DNA of 12,905 nucleotides from Rubrobacter sp. Lineage in GTDB: Bacteria; Actinomycetota; Rubrobacteria; Rubrobacterales; Rubrobacteraceae. How positions within the stretch are numbered: the stretch's first letter is position 1; every line of letters starts with the position of its first letter. The notes under the pieces were generated by a model, which made no database searches, had not been told where the DNA came from, and saw nothing but the letters and a program-made list of their open reading frames with translations. Location of the stretch: positions 39,966 through 52,870 of the forward strand of contig JADDPY010000039.1 of the NCBI GenBank assembly GCA_016781635.1, written 5' to 3'. Shown here one piece after another: positions 1 through 7,109 of this stretch. Both the position numbers and the translations under genes were made by a program.

Positions 1-1
1 C

Positions 2-682
2 GCCGCGGCCATCGAGCTCATACACACGTACTCCCTGATCCACGACGACCTGCCGGCGATGGACGACGACGACTTCCGGCGGGGCAGGCCGACCGCCCAC
101 AAGAAGTACGGCGAGGCCATGGCGATCCTCGCCGGCGACGCTTTCTTCGGCGAGGCGCTGACGCTCATCACGGTTCACCAGAAGGGGACCTGCGAGCAGA
201 TTCTGGCGGTCGTCCGGGAGCTCGCGGGCTCTACGGGGGTCAACGGGATGGTCGGCGGGCAGGTGGTGGACATGGACCTGACCGGGGTGGGAGGATCGGC
301 CGACCCCGAGGCGCTGCGTCTCATACACACGTATAAGACCGGGGCGCTCATCAAGTCCAGCGCCAGGATAGGCGCGATCCTGGCTGGAGCTGACGAGGCG
401 GGGCAGCAGGCGGTCTCGGACTACGCGCTGGAGCTCGGGCTTTGCTTTCAGATCGTGGACGATGTCCTGGACGCGACCTCGACGCGCGAGGTTCTCGGCA
501 AGAGCGCCGGGAGCGACGCCGAGCAGGGGAAGGCCACTTTTGTCGGCGTCTACGGCCTCGACGGGGCGAGGCGCGAGGCGGACGAGTCCGTTCGTAGGGC
601 CCTCGGCGCTCTCGCGACCCTGGACGGCGACGTCTCCGGGCTCAGGGAGCTCGCGCTCTTTGTCCGGCACCGCGGTCATTAA
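2..682 (+). CDS. ispA: Short-chain polyprenyl diphosphate synthase (farnesyl/geranylgeranyl type), 5'-truncated by the window edge
   Basis: Condenses isopentenyl diphosphate with an allylic diphosphate to make C15-C20 prenyl diphosphates, cytosolic, feeding the undecaprenyl carrier, quinones and carotenoids. The reading frame is open from base 2, so the start is upstream; about 226 residues are visible of a usual 290-300. The first Asp-rich motif (DDLPAMDDDD) is at visible residues 15-24, preceded by the family sequence HTYSLIH. The KTGALI motif follows in mid-protein, and the second Asp-rich motif (VDDVLD) near base 460 is followed by LGKSAGSDAEQGKATF. The ATG at base 59 lies inside the first catalytic motif and cannot be the real start. 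The 3' end overlaps tlyA by 23 bases. FPP and GGPP synthases cannot be told apart here because product length was not modelled. Family assignment is secure. Confidence 0.95.
   Translation, partial: AAAIELIHTYSLIHDDLPAMDDDDFRRGRPTAHKKYGEAMAILAGDAFFGEALTLITVHQKGTCEQILAVVRELAGSTGVNGMVGGQVVDMDLTGVGGSADPEALRLIHTYKTGALIKSSARIGAILAGADEAGQQAVSDYALELGLCFQIVDDVLDATSTREVLGKSAGSDAEQGKATFVGVYGLDGARREADESVRRALGALATLDGDVSGLRELALFVRHRGH
17..30 (+). repeat. 14-bp direct repeat, copy 1 (copy 2 at 320-333)
   Basis: The 14-mer CTCATACACACGTA occurs here and again at 320-333, both within ispA and both in the same codon phase, encoding Leu-Ile-His-Thr-Tyr. The first copy sits before the first Asp-rich motif and the second before the KTGALI motif. 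The identity is directly visible. It may be chance reuse of the same codons. Confidence 0.5.
320..333 (+). repeat. 14-bp direct repeat, copy 2 (copy 1 at 17-30)
   Basis: Exact second copy of CTCATACACACGTA, encoding Leu-Ile-His-Thr-Tyr just before the KTGALI motif of ispA. No function is implied beyond the repeated sequence. Confidence 0.5.
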
Positions 683-1484
683 CGCTTCGCGCGGTACCGC
701 GCGGAGCTCCCGGCTCGACGCCCTGCTCGTCGAGAGGGGGCTCGTAGAAAGCCGGACGCGCGCTCAGGCCCTCGTGCTTGCCGGACAGGTCAGGGTCGGC
801 GGGGAGGTCGCCGGCAAGGCGGGACAGAAAGTTTCGTCGGATGCGGAGCTCTCCGTGGAGGGCGGGAGCCGTTTCGTCTCGCGGGCCGGGGAGAAGCTGG
901 ATCACGCCCTCGATGCATTCGGTATCCCCGTGGAGGGGCGCGACTGCCTCGATGCTGGGGCCTCGACGGGCGGTTTTACGGACGTGCTGCTCGGGAGGGG
1001 GGCGGGGCGCGTCCTCTCGGTCGACGTCGGTTACGGCCAATTCGCCTGGCGGCTGCGCAACGACCCGCGCGTCTCCCTGATGGAGCGGACGAACGTGCGG
1101 TATCTCTCCGGTGAGAATCTGCCGTTCGAGTCCGACTTGCTCGTCGCGGACCTGTCGTTTATCTCGCTTTTCGTTGCTCTGGAGAAGATCTGTCGGACGA
1201 CGCCCGGGCTACGGGAGGCCGTTCTTCTGGTGAAGCCGCAGTTCGAGGCAGGGCCGGAGCACGTGTCGCGCGGGGGGATCGTACGGGAGCCGGCGGCGAG
1301 GGCGGCGGCGATACGATCCGTGGCGGAGTCGTTCGCGCCTTTGGGATTCGGCGCCGTGGGGATTACGCGCTCGCCGATCGTGGGGCGCAAGTCTGGAAAC
1401 CGGGAGTATCCCATCCATTTGTCGAGAGGCTCTGCGGTGACCCTGGCGGAGGAAGAGATGCTCGCGGTGGTGGAGGAAGCTTGA
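660..1484 (+). CDS. tlyA: TlyA-family rRNA (cytidine-2'-O)-methyltransferase (S4 domain + FtsJ-like domain)
   Basis: TlyA enzymes 2'-O-methylate cytidines in 16S and/or 23S rRNA; in mycobacteria this confers capreomycin/viomycin sensitivity. An N-terminal S4 RNA-binding domain starts at SRLDALLVERG (residue 17). The SAM-binding motif DAGASTGGFTD is at residues 98-108. Candidates for the K-D-K-E catalytic set of FtsJ-like enzymes are K79 (RAGEK), D164 (VADLSF), K192 (LVKPQFE) and E249 (NREYPIHL). I chose the TTG at 660: AGGGAG lies 10 bases upstream and it gives 274 residues, close to the usual ~270. A start at 462 would add a non-homologous arginine/serine-rich leader. The gene overlaps ispA by 23 bases and its stop overlaps the nadK start as TTGA. 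An ATT at 678 is a less likely alternative start. Confidence 0.93.
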   Translation: MSGTAVINASRGTARSSRLDALLVERGLVESRTRAQALVLAGQVRVGGEVAGKAGQKVSSDAELSVEGGSRFVSRAGEKLDHALDAFGIPVEGRDCLDAGASTGGFTDVLLGRGAGRVLSVDVGYGQFAWRLRNDPRVSLMERTNVRYLSGENLPFESDLLVADLSFISLFVALEKICRTTPGLREAVLLVKPQFEAGPEHVSRGGIVREPAARAAAIRSVAESFAPLGFGAVGITRSPIVGRKSGNREYPIHLSRGSAVTLAEEEMLAVVEEA

Positions 1485-2284
1485 AGATCCGGCGCGTCGG
1501 GGTGGTGGCGAACCCGAGGGTGAGCGAGGGGTACTCGGAGAGGCTCGCGGAGGTGCTGGATGCCCGGGGGGTCGAGGTGGAGCGTTTCAGCGGGCCGACG
1601 GGGGAGATCGAGCCGAACGGGAGCGTGGAGGATCTGGACCTCGTCTTCGTGCTCGGCGGGGACGGGACGATGCTGCGGGCCTCGAAGATGTATCGGGGGC
1701 GGATTCTCGTGGGGGTGAACCTCGGGCGGGTCGGTTTCATGAGCGGGATGCGGCCGGAGGAGATCGAGTCGGGGGTCGAGAAGATCCTGAACGGCGGCCT
1801 GCACGTGCAGGAGTACCGGATGCTCGAGGCGCGCATCTGCGGGGAGGACGAGCCGCGTATAGCCATCAACGATGCCGTCCTGTTGAAGAAGCTGCCCCAC
1901 CAGATCGCCTCGGTCGAGGTTTCCGTCGCCGGGGAAGACCTCGTCTCTTATCAGTGCGACGGCCTCGTCGCGGCTACGCCTCTGGGATCTACCGCGTACG
2001 CGCTCTCGGCCGGGGGGCCGCTGATCTCGGGGGACGTACCGTGCTACGTTCTCGTACCCATCGCCCCGCATTCTCTTATCAGCCGCCCGCTGGTCCTGGG
2101 CGAGGACCAGGTGGTCGAGCTCAAGGTGACGGAGCGGCCCGCGCTCCTCTCGGTGGACGGCGGCGACCCCGTCGAGATACCGGAGGGCGGGCGCGTGAGC
2201 CTAAGCCTCTCCGAGGAACGGGTTAGAATAGGCAGGACCGACGAATGGACGTGGTGGCGTGCCGTTCGGAGGACGTTCTTGTAA
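1481..2284 (+). CDS. nadK: NAD kinase (ATP/polyphosphate-dependent)
   Basis: Phosphorylates NAD to NADP in the cytosol. At 267 residues it is close to the family length. The diagnostic GGDGT motif is at residues 59-63 (LGGDGTMLRA), followed by NLGRVGFM. The second conserved block TPLGSTAYALSAGGPLI begins at residue 166, then a C-terminal SVDGGD segment. The start is a TTG sharing four bases with the tlyA stop (TTGA), which suggests translational coupling; the protein begins MKIRRVGVVANPR, as expected for the N-terminal nucleotide-binding lobe. The gene order tlyA-nadK-recN is widely conserved in Gram-positive bacteria. No argR lies between nadK and recN. Confidence 0.96.
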   Translation: MKIRRVGVVANPRVSEGYSERLAEVLDARGVEVERFSGPTGEIEPNGSVEDLDLVFVLGGDGTMLRASKMYRGRILVGVNLGRVGFMSGMRPEEIESGVEKILNGGLHVQEYRMLEARICGEDEPRIAINDAVLLKKLPHQIASVEVSVAGEDLVSYQCDGLVAATPLGSTAYALSAGGPLISGDVPCYVLVPIAPHSLISRPLVLGEDQVVELKVTERPALLSVDGGDPVEIPEGGRVSLSLSEERVRIGRTDEWTWWRAVRRTFL

Positions 2285-2290
2285 GGAGGA
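2283..2290 (+). promoter_or_regulatory. Strong Shine-Dalgarno for recN
   Basis: AAGGAGGA begins inside the nadK stop codon and ends 9 bases before the GTG at 2300. It is nearly a full anti-16S match and the strongest ribosome-binding site I noticed in this operon. It fixes the recN start and suggests recN is translated independently of nadK. Confidence 0.8.
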
Positions 2291-2299
2291 TATCCCTAG

Positions 2300-3985
2300 G
2301 TGCTCGCGGAGATCTCCGTCCAAAACGTGGCCCTCATAGAGGAGGCTACCCTGGAGCTGGCACCCGGCCTGAACGCCATAACCGGCGAAACGGGCGCTGG
2401 AAAGACCCTGCTCGCTACCTCGTTACAGATGCTCCTCGGGGGACGCGCCCGTGCCGAAGCCGTCCGGGCCGGGGCGGACAGGGCGACGATCGAGGGTACG
2501 TTTTTCCTGCCTGACGGGGTAGCCGAGAAGATGCTGTCGGAATCTCTTGGCGACCTTGCCGAGGAGATAGATGCCGGTGACGGGCTCGTCCTGCGTCGCA
2601 CGCTCACGCGGGAGGGACGTTCCCGCTGCTTTATCGGTGGCGTCTCCGTTCCGGTAAAGGCGCTGTCTTCTCTGGGCGTGAGGCTCGTCTCGTATCATGG
2701 GCAGAGGGACCAGGCGCGGCTCGTCGAGCCCGCCGCGCAGACGAACATCCTCGACGATTTTCTGGACGCTGACGCGCTACGAGCGAAAGGTGATCTGGCC
2801 GGGTTGTGGGCGAAGGTCGAGGGGGACCGCAGAGAGCTTGCGGAGCTTCTGAGCTCATCCGAGGCGCGCGTGCGCGAGGTCGAGTTTCTCCGCTATCAGG
2901 TCGCGGAGCTCGAGGAGGCCGGGCACGGCGGCGAGGCGGAGGTCACGGAGCTGACGCGCGAGCGGGACCGTCTGAGGAACGTGACGGACCTTCTCGCCGC
3001 GGCTGCAGCCGCGAGCGCGGCCCTGTCGGGGGAAGGCGGGGGCGCGGCGGATGCGGTGGCTCGCGCCGGGTCCGAGCTGGAGCGGGCGGCGCGCTACGAC
3101 GAGAAACTTCTTGGGCTCGAAGGGCGCATCGCGGGTCTCTCGGCCGAGTTGGAGGATGTGGCCTACGAGCTCGCATCCTACCTGAACGACCTCGAGGCCG
3201 ACCCGAACCGTCTGGAGGTCGTCGAGGACCGGTTGCAGGTCTTGAGGGCTCTGGAGCGTAAGTACGGCCCCGACGTGGAGTCGTACCTGGAGGAAGCTCG
3301 CGCGCGCCTCTTGCGTCTCGAGAACTTCGAGGAGGAGACAGCTGGGTTGGAGGCTCGGATCTCCCGCGGCGAGGCCGAGCTGGAGGGGATCGCGGAAACC
3401 CTTTCCACCGGGAGGGGGCGGGCCGCCGAGGAGCTCTCCCGCAAGGTCCAGGATAATCTCGGGGATCTCAACCTCGGGGGCACGACGTTCCGGGCGGAGC
3501 TCTTGCCGGTTGCGCTGGGGCCCGGGGGGAGGCAGCGGGCGGAGTTTATGATCCGGACGAACCCCGGGGAGCCGGAACTGCCGGTGAGGAAGTACGCATC
3601 GGGGGGCGAGCTTAGCCGGGTTATGCTCGCGATCCGGCTCGCGCAGGGGCGGGTCGAGCCGGGGGCTACGTACGTCTTCGACGAGGTGGACGCCGGGATA
3701 GGCGGGGAGACGGCGACGGCGGTGGGCCACAAGCTGCGCGAGCTCGGGGCGCGCAACCAGGTCCTCACGATCACGCACCTGCCCCAGATCGCCTCCGAAG
3801 CAACCTCGCACGTCGTGGTTCAGAAGGCCGAGACCGACGGGCGGACGACGACCCAAATCCGCAAGGTCGAGGACGAGGAGCGTCGCCGCGAGCTCGCCCG
3901 GATGCTCTCCGGTCGCGTGGACGAGGCCTCCCTGGCGCATGCCCGGGAGCTTCTCGTGGGCCAGGGCGCGGACGGGAGCCGGTGA
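2300..3985 (+). CDS. recN: DNA repair protein RecN (SMC-like ATPase)
   Basis: RecN is an SMC-like ATPase that assembles at double-strand breaks and promotes end tethering and RecA-dependent recombination. It has 561 residues, the usual length. Walker A GETGAGKT is at residues 29-36. Two long Glu/Arg/Leu-rich coiled-coil arms flank a central segment. The ABC signature SGGELSR is at 434-440 and the Walker B DEVDAGIGG starts at D461, E462. HLPQIAS follows, as in other RecN proteins. The GTG start is set by a strong ribosome-binding site, and the stop overlaps the steA start (GTGA). In well-studied bacteria recN is SOS-controlled, but I see no LexA-type site immediately upstream. Confidence 0.97.
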   Translation: MLAEISVQNVALIEEATLELAPGLNAITGETGAGKTLLATSLQMLLGGRARAEAVRAGADRATIEGTFFLPDGVAEKMLSESLGDLAEEIDAGDGLVLRRTLTREGRSRCFIGGVSVPVKALSSLGVRLVSYHGQRDQARLVEPAAQTNILDDFLDADALRAKGDLAGLWAKVEGDRRELAELLSSSEARVREVEFLRYQVAELEEAGHGGEAEVTELTRERDRLRNVTDLLAAAAAASAALSGEGGGAADAVARAGSELERAARYDEKLLGLEGRIAGLSAELEDVAYELASYLNDLEADPNRLEVVEDRLQVLRALERKYGPDVESYLEEARARLLRLENFEEETAGLEARISRGEAELEGIAETLSTGRGRAAEELSRKVQDNLGDLNLGGTTFRAELLPVALGPGGRQRAEFMIRTNPGEPELPVRKYASGGELSRVMLAIRLAQGRVEPGATYVFDEVDAGIGGETATAVGHKLRELGARNQVLTITHLPQIASEATSHVVVQKAETDGRTTTQIRKVEDEERRRELARMLSGRVDEASLAHARELLVGQGADGSR

Positions 3986-5157
3986 CGCGACTTTCTAGGA
4001 TCGTGCGGGGGAGCGGGGGCGGTGAGGAGTTTCGGCTACTCGGGCGAGCCGTACTAGGGCGAAAGACGAAGGAGATCGTGCGTCGCCTCGACGCGTCGTC
4101 GATCCCGATAATCGACCACGAGAACCTCGACCGGGTAACGGCGGAGACGCTGGTGGAGAGCGGGGTCGGGGCGGTGGTGAACGCGAGGCGTTCGACGACC
4201 GGCACCTACCCAAACCTGGGGCCCGTGATCCTGGCGCGCGCAGGGGTCCACATCGTCGACGGCGTCGGTGAGGCTATCTTCGAGCGCGTGCGCACGGGGG
4301 ATGAGATCGTGGTGGTCGGCGACGGCGTGTATCGGGACGGCGTCCTCCTTGCCGCCGGTGAGCACCTCGGCTTCGAGGGGGCCGAGCGCCGCCTCAGGGA
4401 GAGCCGGGAGGCCGTCGGGGTCGCCCTGGAGAGCTTCGCCCGGAACACCGTCGAGTTTATGCGCCGGGAGAAAGAGCTTCTGTTTACGACCCTGGACGTT
4501 CCGCAGGAGATCTCCCGCCGCATCCGGGGCCGCCACGTCCTCGTGGTAGTGCGCGGCTACGACTACCGCGAAGACCTCGCCACCCTGGGCCCGTACCTCC
4601 GCGACGTGAAGCCGTTCGTCGTCGCCGTAGACGGGGGCGCGGATGCCCTGCTGGAGACGGGTCGCCGTCCCAACCTCGTCTTCGGGGACATGGATTCGGT
4701 CTCCGCGCGGGCTCTGAGAACCGCGGATCACGTCCTCGTACACGGCTACGCCGGCGGTGAGGCGCCTGGCCTCGCGCGCGTCCGCGAGGCGGGCATCGAA
4801 GGAGCGGGGGTGCTGCCCGCGCCGGGGCTCTCGGAGGACGTCGCGATTCTGCTCGCCGAGCAGTGCGGGGCGGAGCTCATAGTGGCGGTCGGTACGCACG
4901 TCGGTCTTACGGAGTTTCTGGACAAGGGCCGCAAGGGAGCTTCCTCGACCTTTCTGACGCGCCTGAAGGTTGGCCCGAAGCTCGTCGACGCGAAGGGCGT
5001 CTCGAAGCTCTACCCGACGCGGCTGTCGGTGGCTCATCTCGTGGGGCTTGTCGCGGCCGGTCTCTTCGCCGTCTCGGCGGTCGCCGCGAGCTCGCAGGTG
5101 GTCGCGGACATCTTCCGCCTCCTCGCGCTCAAGCTCAGGCTCCTCCTGGGCATCTAG
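3982..5157 (+). CDS. steA: SteA-like cytokinesis-associated protein with thiamine-pyrophosphokinase-like domain and C-terminal membrane segment
   Basis: This is the counterpart of mycobacterial Rv1697 and corynebacterial SteA, which acts with SteB at the division site and influences cell-wall remodelling. It has 391 residues. The N-terminal part (about 1-190) is the family-specific domain. From about residue 195 there is a TPK-like fold with VDGGAD (about 216-221) and FGDMDS (234-239), the Asp-rich motifs that bind Mg-nucleotide in thiamine pyrophosphokinases. A hydrophobic stretch from about 351 to 375 is a single membrane anchor, followed by a short basic/leucine tail. The GTG start overlaps the recN stop as GTGA and steB follows after 18 bases. 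Family identity is strong from sequence and synteny. Whether the TPK-like site is catalytic is unknown, and a true thiamine enzyme would not be expected to carry this architecture. Confidence 0.88.
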   Translation: MTRLSRIVRGSGGGEEFRLLGRAVLGRKTKEIVRRLDASSIPIIDHENLDRVTAETLVESGVGAVVNARRSTTGTYPNLGPVILARAGVHIVDGVGEAIFERVRTGDEIVVVGDGVYRDGVLLAAGEHLGFEGAERRLRESREAVGVALESFARNTVEFMRREKELLFTTLDVPQEISRRIRGRHVLVVVRGYDYREDLATLGPYLRDVKPFVVAVDGGADALLETGRRPNLVFGDMDSVSARALRTADHVLVHGYAGGEAPGLARVREAGIEGAGVLPAPGLSEDVAILLAEQCGAELIVAVGTHVGLTEFLDKGRKGASSTFLTRLKVGPKLVDAKGVSKLYPTRLSVAHLVGLVAAGLFAVSAVAASSQVVADIFRLLALKLRLLLGI

Positions 5158-5175
5158 GGCGGGGACCCCGAAGGC

Positions 5176-5994
5176 TTGCCCGACCTTCGCTACCACGTCG
5201 TCTCCCTGATCTCCGTCTTCCTCGCGCTCGCCATCGGGGTGCTTCTCGGTATAGCGATGGCCGACAACGGGGTCCTCGACGAGCAGCTCGGAGCGCAAGT
5301 TTCGGATATCCGGGCCGATCTCGACGGTCAGAGGGCGCGAATCGCCGAGAAGGACGAACGAATAGACACCCTGGAGGAGCGCGCGAACGAGGATGACGCG
5401 ATGCTCGCGGGGGTCTCGGAGGCGGTGATCTCCGGCCGTCTCGAAGGCACGAACGTCGCCCTCGTCCTCGGCCCGTATGCCGACGAAGGGACCGCCGAAG
5501 CCCTTCAGAACGCCCTCGCCCTCTCTGGCGCCAGCCTGACCTCCGTGACCAAGCTCGACCCACCGAAGCTCACGACCTCCGACTCCTCTACCCCGGAGGA
5601 GCAGTACGCCGAGGAGGCCGCCAGGATTCTCGGCCCATACGGCTCGACCGGGGACGTTTTATCCGCGGAGCCAGATGCCGTCGTGTTCCTGGGTGGTGGA
5701 GACCCTCCGCCCGAGGGGGCCTCCGGGGAGATCCTCAACGTTCTCTCCTCCGCCGAGACGGCGATGTTTCGGGTCTGGCAGGGCGCGCGCGTCCGTGTCG
5801 TCGGTGCCGAGTCTTCCGGCGACGGACGCAGCCAAATCCAGCAGTACAACGACCTGGGCGTCCCTTCCGTGGACAACGCCGACCGGCCAGCAGGACGCGC
5901 CGCCCTCGTTCTACTGGCGGCCGGCATCGCGGCCGACGGCGCCTACGGCACGAAAAAGACCGCCTCCGACCCCTTCCCTCCGGTCCCGGGCTAA
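5176..5994 (+). CDS. steB: SteB/MctB-like membrane-anchored coiled-coil protein (copper transporter family)
   Basis: Homologue of mycobacterial Rv1698 (MctB, linked to copper resistance) and corynebacterial SteB, the partner of SteA. It has 272 residues against about 314 in M. tuberculosis. A short N-terminus (MPDLRYH) leads into one membrane helix at about residues 8-29 (VFLALAIGVLLGIAMA), then a charged coiled coil at about 35-75, then an alpha/beta domain presumably outside the membrane. The start is TTG at 5176, chosen because the family motif RYHVVSLISVFLALAIG follows at once; the ribosome-binding site is weak. It is the last gene of the run and converges on the minus-strand acetyltransferase. 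A structural or division role with SteA is at least as likely as copper transport. Confidence 0.85.
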   Translation: MPDLRYHVVSLISVFLALAIGVLLGIAMADNGVLDEQLGAQVSDIRADLDGQRARIAEKDERIDTLEERANEDDAMLAGVSEAVISGRLEGTNVALVLGPYADEGTAEALQNALALSGASLTSVTKLDPPKLTTSDSSTPEEQYAEEAARILGPYGSTGDVLSAEPDAVVFLGGGDPPPEGASGEILNVLSSAETAMFRVWQGARVRVVGAESSGDGRSQIQQYNDLGVPSVDNADRPAGRAALVLLAAGIAADGAYGTKKTASDPFPPVPG

Positions 5995-6011
5995 TTGGGG
6001 GCCACCGGAGG
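5977..6011. terminator. Possible hairpin between convergent steB and acetyltransferase genes
   Basis: CCTCCGGT (5977-5984) pairs perfectly with ACCGGAGG (6004-6011) around a 19-base loop containing the steB stop codon. The position between convergent genes fits a bidirectional terminator. There is no clear T-tract on either strand, so support is only moderate. Confidence 0.35.
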
Positions 6012-6057
6012 TTCCCGGAGAGCCTTTACACCAGGGGGGCGAGATTTTCGTCGTTCC

Positions 6058-6918
6058 TTACCGCCTGTCGAGGTCGCCGGAGGCGAAGTTCCGCTCGATC
6101 CAACCGACCGCATGCTCGACCAGCCCCCGCGCGTCGAACAGGTATGCCGTGGCCTCTCCGACCCGCCCGCTCCTTCCGGCTCCGGCCGAGAGCGCGGAAC
6201 GCGTGATGTGCTCGATGTAGTCCTCCTCGCCGAGGACGCGTTCGTAGGGCAGGGCACCTTCGGAGGTGTCGATGTCCGAGAAGGTCCTCCAGACGCGCTC
6301 GCCGGGGTTTCCTACGATCACGGGTGAGCCGTAGCTCACGCGGCGCTTGCCGGGCACCTTTGCCACGGCCTCCGCGTGGTGCACGAGCGTCACGGTGTCC
6401 AGTGGCGCCCCTAGCATCGCCACCCGGCCGCCGAGCTCGACCAGCCGGGCGTAAGGCGTGTCGGCGCCGTAGGCGTCATCGTAAGGATGTCCGGCGGTAA
6501 GCGCGTCGGCGAGAGGGCCGACGGCCGCCACGCCCGCTTCCGGGTGTCCACTGTGGCGTGCCCCCGGCCAGGTTCTCAGGGCCTCCGGGATGCGCCCGTG
6601 ATCGCGGCGGGCGAGCGCGACGCACGGATCATACGGTGGGTGCTCTTCAAGGTAGACCCGTCTGGACTCCTCGTCCAGATCGCCGAGGTCATCTGGCGGC
6701 TCGTCTTGCCAGCCGGTGTAGGACATGATCGTCCCGCCGGGCCCCGAAGCGTCGAGCAGGGCACGCACGACGGTCTCCGCGCCGCCTGCCACGTGACCGA
6801 GGGAGGACATCCGGCAGTGGACCATCGCCACGCCGCCCGGCTCCAGGCCGAGCCCTCGGAGATCCCGGACAAGCCGCGAACGTGACACCAGCATGGCTAC
6901 ACGATAGCAGCGCTCCAT
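6058..6918 (-). CDS. Aminoglycoside 3-N-acetyltransferase, AAC(3)-II/III-like
   Basis: Antibiotic_NAT-family enzymes transfer acetyl from acetyl-CoA to the 3-amino group of 2-deoxystreptamine aminoglycosides. The 286 residues resemble the AAC(3)-II branch: MVHCRMSSLG with GGAETVV (32-51), SYTGW (66-70), SGHPEAGVAAVGPLADAL (123-140), LGAPLDTVTLVHHAEAVAKVPGKRRVSY (169 onward) and a C-terminal YLFDARGLVEHAV. H125, H181 and E183 occupy the conserved positions I recognise. The first ATG is at 6918, but an ATG at 6894 gives an N-terminus that aligns better with AAC(3)-II (MLVSRSRLVRDLRGLG); neither has a convincing ribosome-binding site. It is chromosomal-looking, with no integrase or insertion sequence nearby. 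The true substrate could be another amine. Confidence 0.88.
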   Translation of the reverse strand: MERCYRVAMLVSRSRLVRDLRGLGLEPGGVAMVHCRMSSLGHVAGGAETVVRALLDASGPGGTIMSYTGWQDEPPDDLGDLDEESRRVYLEEHPPYDPCVALARRDHGRIPEALRTWPGARHSGHPEAGVAAVGPLADALTAGHPYDDAYGADTPYARLVELGGRVAMLGAPLDTVTLVHHAEAVAKVPGKRRVSYGSPVIVGNPGERVWRTFSDIDTSEGALPYERVLGEEDYIEHITRSALSAGAGRSGRVGEATAYLFDARGLVEHAVGWIERNFASGDLDRR

Positions 6919-6921
6919 AAC

Positions 6922-6931
6922 GTAGCGCTAC
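6922..6931. repeat. 10-bp palindrome just upstream of the acetyltransferase start
   Basis: GTAGCGCTAC is a perfect palindrome located 4 bases upstream of the first ATG of the AAC(3)-like gene, next to a run of T on the plus strand. It could be a repressor site or a leader structure, or chance. No second copy was noticed in the window. Confidence 0.25.
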
Positions 6932-7109
6932 ATTTTTTGCCATCCTCACGACCTCCACGAGGTGCGCACATTTACGGTGAGGTCTAGCCGCTATGGTCGC
7001 GTACTCGCACGCCACCAGGACCAGCGAGGGCAGGACGTCGCGGTGGCGTAGTGGGTGTGGCCGCTCCCGTAGGTTTCAGGGCACGCTTCTTGGGTCCCGC
7101 GTTCGGTTG

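Noticed and set aside
462..659. N-terminal extension of TlyA from an ATG at 462
   Set aside because: The extra residues are out-of-frame ispA sequence, rich in Arg/Ser/Pro and without similarity to TlyA. The S4 domain begins only at about base 708.
4054..5298. 414-codon minus-strand frame opposite steA, and similar long antisense frames opposite recN and the MFS gene
   Set aside because: Long antisense frames are expected in very GC-rich coding DNA. These show no domains and oppose well-identified genes.
6895..7075. Minus-strand frame reading VLPSLVLVACEYATIAARPHRKCAHLVEVV and MAKNVALRYGALLS upstream of the acetyltransferase
   Set aside because: Partly protein-like, with a GGAGGT before an ATG, but it runs into the out-of-frame shadow of the acetyltransferase, has no recognisable domain, and third-position G+C is uneven. 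At most a remnant.
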